Shown here: positions 59,745-64,000 of the stretch, piece after piece | Position numbering within the stretch: the first letter of the stretch is position 1 | Layout: each line of letters opens with the position of its first letter | Source: Nocardioides humilatus | GTDB taxonomy: Bacteria > Actinomycetota > Actinomycetes > Propionibacteriales > Nocardioidaceae | Direction of reading: 5' to 3' | Assembly: GCF_008373755.1 (NCBI RefSeq) | Contig: NZ_VUJV01000002.1 | Span: forward strand, 167,920 to 231,919 | DNA length: 64,000 nt | Program-made: the position numbers and the translations under genes | The notes under the pieces: model-generated | Told to the model about the DNA's origin: nothing | Seen by the model: only the letters and a program-made list of their open reading frames with translations | Databases searched by the model: none

Positions 59745-62171
59745 GTGCAAGGGAAGGCATGGGCGGCCCTATCGGCCGCTTCGTTGGTTGGTGCGTTGTT
59801 GGGCCAGCCGTTGACCGCGACGGAGGCCGGCGCGCAGCCGCCCTCTCACACCGACACGCGTCGGGACACCGTGGCGACACCGACGGACAACCTGGTCCCG
59901 AAGTGGCGCACGAAGTACGACGTGCTGCGTGAAGCGGCGCTCGAGAAGCAGCTGCGCGGCGACGTGCCGCTCGGTCGGGAGGTCGTGAAGCTCGGCAAGA
60001 GCCGGTTCTCGAAGGTCGCCCAGACCGGCACGGACCGGATCTTCGTCGTGCTCGCCGAGTTCGGCAACAAGCGGCACTCGGCGTTCTGTGACAGCACGGA
60101 CCCCGAGGACTGCGCGTTCCCCTCCGACGGCACGCCGACCCGTTACGACGGCCCGCGGCACAACCAGATCCCGGAGCCGGACCGCACGGTCGACAACAGC
60201 ACCAACTGGCGCGACAACTACAACCGGCCCTACTTCGAGGACCTCTACTTCAACCGGATGGCGAAGTTCTACGAGGACCAGTCCTCCGGCGCCTACTCCG
60301 TCGACGGTGACGTCACCGAGTGGGTCAAGGTGCCGTTCAACGAGGCTCGCTACGGCCGCGACTACTGCGGCAGCATCGTGTGCCAGAGCTCGGAGTTCCT
60401 CATCCGCGATTCGCTGGCCTACTGGGTGCAGAAGCAGCTCGACAGCGGCCAGACGATGGCCCAGGTCCAGGACTACCTGAAGACGTTCGACGTCCAGGAC
60501 CGCTACGACTACGACGAGGACGGCGACTTCCGCGAGCCCGACGGCTACATCGACCACTTCCAGATCGTCCACGCGGGTGGCGACGAGGCGGACGGTGACC
60601 CGATCCAGGCGTCCGACGCCATCTGGAGCCACCGCGGCAACGTCTCGATCCACAAGCTGGGCACGGGTCCGTCGACCGGTCCGCAGAAGGGCGGCGTCGA
60701 AGTCGGTGAGGGCGGCACGTCCGACCCCAACGGTGCCAACATCTCGATCCCGAACAACCCGACGGGTCTCTGGGTCAGCGACTACACGATGCAGCCGGAG
60801 AACGGCGGCCTGAGCGTCTTCGCCCACGAGTACGGCCACGACCTCGGTCTGCCCGACCTCTACGACACCTCCGGCAACACCGGCGGCGCGAGCAACAGCG
60901 TCGGCTTCTGGTCCCTGATGAGCCAGTCGCGCGGTACCGCGAAGGGCGACCCGGGCATCGGCGACCGTCCGATGCCGTTCGGCGCCTGGGAGAAGTTCCA
61001 GCTCGGCTGGCTCGACTACAAGGCGATCCACGCCGGGCGCACCGGCACCGTGGAGCTGCGCCCCGGTCAGGCGCTCAGCGACCGCAAGTACAACGGCGCG
61101 ATCGTCGTACTGCCGGACAAGAAGGTCCAGCTCGACCTCGGCGACCCGTGTGACGTCTGTGGTGACCGCTTCTTCTGGAGCGATCGCGGCGACGACCTCG
61201 ACACCCGGATGGCCACGGAGGTCGCAGATGGTGGAGCACTCACCGCGAAGGTGAAGTACTCGATCGAGGACGGCTGGGACTACGCGTTCCTGCAGGCGTC
61301 CAGCGATGGCGGCGCCACGTGGGAGGACGTCGAGACCGACCAGTCCTACGAGGGCTCCGACGAGAGCGGCTTCAACGCGTCCGGGTTCGGCATCTCCGGG
61401 ACCACTGACGGCTGGGTCGACCTGACCGCAACGGTGCCCGACGGCACCAACGCGATCCGGTGGCGCTACCTCACGGACGGCGCCTTCGCGCTCAACGGCT
61501 TCCAGGTCGACAACATCACCCTGGGCGGCGACACGATTGGCACCGCCGAGACGGCCGACGAGGGCTGGGCGTTCAAGGGCTTCCGTCGTACGACGGGCAG
61601 CGACTACGTGTCGTACCTCAACGCCTACTTCGTCGACAACCGCCAGTACGTCGGCCGCGACAAGCTGCTGAAGCACCTGTACAGCTTCATCGGCTACTCG
61701 GGGAAGCGGGCCAACAAGGTCGAGTTCTTCGCCAACGAGCCCGGCGCGCTGGTGACCTACTGGGACAAGTCGTACTCCGACAACAACGTGGGCGACCACC
61801 CCGGTCACGGCGAGCTGTTGGTCGTCGACGCCCACCCGGAGTTCGACCACTACCCGAGCACGGAGCCGCTCTTGGTGAACCCGTCCAAGCTCGGTTACGA
61901 CTCGCCGTTCTCGTTGAGGCCCAGCCGCGACGTCAACATCCGCTATCTCGCCCAGCCCTACACGATCGAGGGCCAGGACAGGTCGAGCGTGTTCAACGAC
62001 CTGAAGAGCTGGTGGTTCATGAACGACGAGCACACCGTCGAGGACGTGCACCCGGGCCACAACCAGCCGGGCTGGTCGAGCGTGGACGTGCCCGACTTCG
62101 GGGTGACGATCAAGGTCGTCAGCGTCGCCGACAACGGCGACATGACCATCAAGGTGGGTTCGGCCAACTGA
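59745..62171 (+). CDS. Secreted M6-family metalloprotease (immune inhibitor A type)
   Basis: 808 residues. Signal peptide about 1-32; propeptide to about residue 90. The peptidase M6 domain has the zinc motif HEYGH (His361, Glu362, His365) in FAHEYGHDLGLPDLYD, followed by the conserved GFWSLMSQSRG. The C-terminal half carries the beta-sandwich domains of immune inhibitor A. The GTG start with GGAGG upstream is preferred since it gives a clean signal peptide; earlier in-frame starts do not. It would digest proteins outside the cell. A strong terminator follows. Confidence 0.9.
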   Translation: MQGKAWAALSAASLVGALLGQPLTATEAGAQPPSHTDTRRDTVATPTDNLVPKWRTKYDVLREAALEKQLRGDVPLGREVVKLGKSRFSKVAQTGTDRIFVVLAEFGNKRHSAFCDSTDPEDCAFPSDGTPTRYDGPRHNQIPEPDRTVDNSTNWRDNYNRPYFEDLYFNRMAKFYEDQSSGAYSVDGDVTEWVKVPFNEARYGRDYCGSIVCQSSEFLIRDSLAYWVQKQLDSGQTMAQVQDYLKTFDVQDRYDYDEDGDFREPDGYIDHFQIVHAGGDEADGDPIQASDAIWSHRGNVSIHKLGTGPSTGPQKGGVEVGEGGTSDPNGANISIPNNPTGLWVSDYTMQPENGGLSVFAHEYGHDLGLPDLYDTSGNTGGASNSVGFWSLMSQSRGTAKGDPGIGDRPMPFGAWEKFQLGWLDYKAIHAGRTGTVELRPGQALSDRKYNGAIVVLPDKKVQLDLGDPCDVCGDRFFWSDRGDDLDTRMATEVADGGALTAKVKYSIEDGWDYAFLQASSDGGATWEDVETDQSYEGSDESGFNASGFGISGTTDGWVDLTATVPDGTNAIRWRYLTDGAFALNGFQVDNITLGGDTIGTAETADEGWAFKGFRRTTGSDYVSYLNAYFVDNRQYVGRDKLLKHLYSFIGYSGKRANKVEFFANEPGALVTYWDKSYSDNNVGDHPGHGELLVVDAHPEFDHYPSTEPLLVNPSKLGYDSPFSLRPSRDVNIRYLAQPYTIEGQDRSSVFNDLKSWWFMNDEHTVEDVHPGHNQPGWSSVDVPDFGVTIKVVSVADNGDMTIKVGSAN

Positions 62172-62193
62172 TCGGCTGACCTCACCACGCAGA

Positions 62194-62222
62194 GAGCCCC
62201 CGGCCGCTGGCCGGGGGCTCTT
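62194..62222. terminator. Terminator between convergent genes
   Basis: A perfect 13-bp stem AGAGCCCCCGGCC / GGCCGGGGGCTCT with a GCT loop, 22 bases after the protease stop and just before the end of the facing MDMPI gene. It can serve both directions. Confidence 0.85.
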
Positions 62223-62237
62223 CGCGTGTTGTGACCG

Positions 62238-63068
62238 TCACGAGACGTTGAGGTAGCTCGCGAGGTTCAGCGCGGCCCAGGGCTTCCTGCCCCAAGCGAG
62301 GGCACGGCCCCTGGCGGTTGCACGCAGCGCGGTGGAGCGCCCGTAGGCGACCAGGATCATCGCTCGTGGGTCGACCCGCGTGGAGCAGGAGACGCGTCGG
62401 GTGGTGCCCGCGGGGGCGACCCGGAGCCCGGCGGTGTCGAAGTGCCACTCGGAGGTGACGACCCCGGGGACGTGGAGGCGGTAGCTCATCGGTACCCGTG
62501 CTGCGCGGTCACGATTGACGACCACGGGCGCGAGGGCGAGCGCGGAGCGAAGTCCGTGCCGCGCGGCATCGGAGGTGATCTCCCAACGTTCGTCCAGTGC
62601 TCGGGAGAGGTCGAGCCCGTGCAGGAGCAGCTCATTGAGCGCGATGCCGAGCACGGCGGCCACCGGCGTCGGCCCGGCGTGCCACCCCAGGGGAGCGAGC
62701 GGGGCTAGGGTCCGGCCCACGTCGACCATGTGCCGGTGGCCGTCGCGGATGTCGGCGGCCGCGCGCTCGAGACCGTGGTCCCCGTAGGCGGTCATGAACT
62801 TCTCGTTGGATGCGGTGAGGTCGCGGATGTCGTAGCCGATCTCGTCGGCCCCGTCGAAGTACTGCACGTATCCCGCCGCTGCTGCGCCGAGATGAATCGT
62901 CAGCTGCCGGACGGTCCAGTCCAAGCCCGGCACCGGGTCGTCCTCCCGGCCGGCGGCGCGCAGGACGAGATCGGCGACGCGGTCGGCGTAGCGAGCGGTC
63001 TCCTCGAGGACGCCGTCGAGGTCCCAGTCGATCCAGGCGTGCTGAGTGGCCTCGGTGGTGTTCGACAC
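62238..63068 (-). CDS. Mycothiol-dependent maleylpyruvate isomerase-like (MDMPI/DinB fold) protein
   Basis: 276 residues. The N-terminal MDMPI_N four-helix domain shows DWTVRQLTIHLGAAAAGYVQYF (about 50-71) with the first metal histidine, DGHRH, and NELLLHGLDLSRAL with the later histidine. The C-terminal domain is the SCP2-like half. Known members isomerise maleylpyruvate with mycothiol, but most paralogues are uncharacterised thiol-dependent enzymes. The GTG start has GAAGGGGGC upstream. It is divergent from a PadR regulator, which probably controls it. Confidence 0.75.
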   Translation of the reverse strand: MSNTTEATQHAWIDWDLDGVLEETARYADRVADLVLRAAGREDDPVPGLDWTVRQLTIHLGAAAAGYVQYFDGADEIGYDIRDLTASNEKFMTAYGDHGLERAAADIRDGHRHMVDVGRTLAPLAPLGWHAGPTPVAAVLGIALNELLLHGLDLSRALDERWEITSDAARHGLRSALALAPVVVNRDRAARVPMSYRLHVPGVVTSEWHFDTAGLRVAPAGTTRRVSCSTRVDPRAMILVAYGRSTALRATARGRALAWGRKPWAALNLASYLNVS

Positions 63069-63115
63069 GGTTGCCCCCTTCGGTACGGCTGCGGAACCAG
63101 TATCTAATGTCCGGC

Positions 63116-63153
63116 CCCGGAGTATCCATGAAACTCCGGGATCGGAGTATTGT
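63116..63153. promoter_or_regulatory. Divergent operator/promoter between the MDMPI-like and PadR genes
   Basis: CCCGGAGT (63116-63123) and ACTCCGGG (63133-63140) form a perfect 8-bp inverted repeat. CGGAGTAT is repeated directly at 63118-63125 and 63143-63150. TATTGT (63148-63153) is a -10 box seven bases before ATG 63161. This is a plausible PadR binding site controlling both genes. Confidence 0.6.
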
Positions 63154-63160
63154 CAACGGT

Positions 63161-63826
63161 ATGAGCTCTCCGCGTCTCAGTACGACGGCCGTGGCCGTAC
63201 TCGGCCTCCTCGGCATCCGGTCGATGACCGGCTACGAGATCACCCAGAGCGCCCAGCGCACGTATCGCTGGCTGTGGCCTCGCGAAGACAGCGTGCTGTA
63301 CGAACAGCCTCGCCGCCTGCAGGACAAGGGCCTGGTCACCTCTGCCCAGGAGGACGGCCTCCGCCGGCAGCGCACCCGCTACACCATCACGGCCGAGGGT
63401 CGAGAAGCCGTCGCGGCATGGCTAGCCACTCCGGCCGACGCGCACTTCGACTGGGAACCCGCCGTACGACTGATCCTTGCCGACCAGGGCCGCCACGATG
63501 ACCTGTTGGCCACCCTGCGCGCGATCCGCGACTGGGCCTTGGAGGGAATCCGGGACGGTATCCCTGTTGCGGAAGCCATCCTCGACGGCACGTCCCCCTT
63601 CCCTGATCGCGCCAGCCTCAGCGGGATGAACGCCGTCTTCGTCTCCGACCTGCTGCTCACGGTCCACCACTGGGCGGAGGCGGCACTCGAGGAGATGCAG
63701 CACTGGAGCTCGCCGACCGACGATGCCGGCCGAGATGGCTGGCGAGAGCTGCTGCGCCAGCGGGTCGAGCGCGGTCGAGCCTTGCTGGCCGAGCGCGCTG
63801 ACCCCGGGGACGACGAACGGCGCTGA
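63161..63826 (+). CDS. PadR-family transcriptional regulator
   Basis: 221 residues. The N-terminal winged helix starts STTAVAVLGLLGIRSMTGYEI and contains YEQPRRLQDKGLV and RTRYTITAEGREA, typical of PadR. The C-terminal helical region (about 100-215) is the Vir_act_alpha_C type dimer domain. The ATG at 63161 has TATTGT seven bases upstream and is preferred over the in-frame ATGs at 63071 and later, which lie within the operator. Confidence 0.87.
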   Translation: MSSPRLSTTAVAVLGLLGIRSMTGYEITQSAQRTYRWLWPREDSVLYEQPRRLQDKGLVTSAQEDGLRRQRTRYTITAEGREAVAAWLATPADAHFDWEPAVRLILADQGRHDDLLATLRAIRDWALEGIRDGIPVAEAILDGTSPFPDRASLSGMNAVFVSDLLLTVHHWAEAALEEMQHWSSPTDDAGRDGWRELLRQRVERGRALLAERADPGDDERR

Positions 63827-63862
63827 CATCTCGTCAGCGCCGTCCGGTGGCGGAGGTAGGGG

Positions 63863-64000
63863 TGTCTGGGTTCACGACATAGGCGACAACTGATACGCGA
63901 CACATGAGTCGCGACATAGGCGACAGTCACAGGGCATGTCGAAAGCCCGGGTCGCTGTGTTGAAGGTCGTCACCAAGAAACTCTCGGTCACCGACGCGGC
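63863..64000 (+). mobile_element. Left end of an IS481-like insertion sequence (incomplete)
   Basis: The element appears to begin at TGTCTGGGTTCACGACATAG (63863) and continues past the window edge. CGACATAGGCGACA occurs twice (63875-63888 and 63912-63925), with a third related GCGACACATGAGTCGCGACA palindromic stretch between. Such subterminal repeats are usual in IS481-type ends. A transposase reading frame starts at 63936. Confidence 0.65.
63936..64000 (+). CDS. Transposase, N-terminal fragment at window edge (IS481-like)
   Basis: Only 21 codons are inside the window: MSKARVAVLKVVTKKLSV then TDAA. This start resembles IS481-family transposases, which begin MSKARxxI/VxxVV and go on to a helix-turn-helix. 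The rest lies outside, so intactness cannot be judged. Confidence 0.6.
   Translation, partial: MSKARVAVLKVVTKKLSVTDA

Overview
The window is chromosomal DNA from a high-GC actinobacterium, most like Nocardioides or a close relative in Propionibacteriales. This rests on the codon bias, a bldG-type anti-sigma antagonist beside a DUF1998 helicase, a Rv3660c-type tad pilus locus, a class E sortase, a mycothiol-isomerase-like protein and many GTG starts. There is no sign of a plasmid or phage. The only mobile DNA is the left end of an insertion sequence at the right edge. Genes are packed in operons with 4-base ATGA/GTGA overlaps. Single genes and operon heads often carry TANNNT 6-7 bases before the start codon, which implies leaderless mRNAs.

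Layout. 1-5225: a hydroxamate siderophore operon of the desferrioxamine type (decarboxylase, N-hydroxylase, an acyltransferase fused to an NIS synthetase, and a second acyltransferase). 5369-8553: a DUF11 surface protein coupled to its sortase. 8595-11134: a TetR regulator, a cytochrome P450 and an unknown protein. 11200-12323: an autoregulated HTH/nucleotidyltransferase pair resembling a toxin-antitoxin module. 12348-14010: two hydrolases. 14065-24528: a nitrate assimilation locus (narK, nasA, a NirB-like reductase, nirB, nirD, an NnaR-type HemD/winged-helix regulator and a siroheme chelatase). Its three promoters share a long element with fixed internal spacing. 24607-27571: a methyltransferase, a degenerate Fic protein, a 0.48-kb hairpin-rich gap and a HAD phosphatase. 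27684-34414: the tad pilus locus, interrupted by an inverted secreted calcium-binding-repeat gene. 34411-40056: a small membrane protein, the helicase, bldG and the H+-pyrophosphatase. 40190-51049: a secreted TSP3-repeat protein, a methyltransferase, a DUF2510 membrane protein, topA, an MBL hydrolase, tmk, holB and a secreted TAP-like hydrolase. 51189-51264: tRNA-Thr(CGT). 51457-55905: a small secreted protein, an HTH/ECF-S-like fusion, two tandem paralogous mini membrane proteins, a thioesterase, a ThrE-type exporter and a MarR regulator. 55902-63826: a KstR-boxed ketosteroid dehydrogenase, a secreted PLD-like protein, a membrane protein behind a FadR-type operator, an M6 metalloprotease and an MDMPI/PadR divergent pair. 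63863-64000: the IS end.

How the genes work together. NarK imports nitrate, NasA reduces it to nitrite, and NirB/NirD reduce nitrite to ammonium using siroheme, for which the CbiX-type chelatase inserts iron. The NnaR homologue at the end of the operon is the obvious candidate to read the shared promoter element. The des genes turn lysine into an iron-chelating trihydroxamate. The tad genes build a Flp-type pilus. tmk, holB and topA are housekeeping replication genes.

The signals most worth a second look are the three-copy nitrate promoter element, the HTH/nucleotidyltransferase pair with its perfect operator, the HTH/ECF-S fusion, the degenerate Fic protein that keeps its inhibitory motif, the KstR box on a leaderless promoter, and a hairpin that appears to mask the ribosome binding site of the PLD gene.
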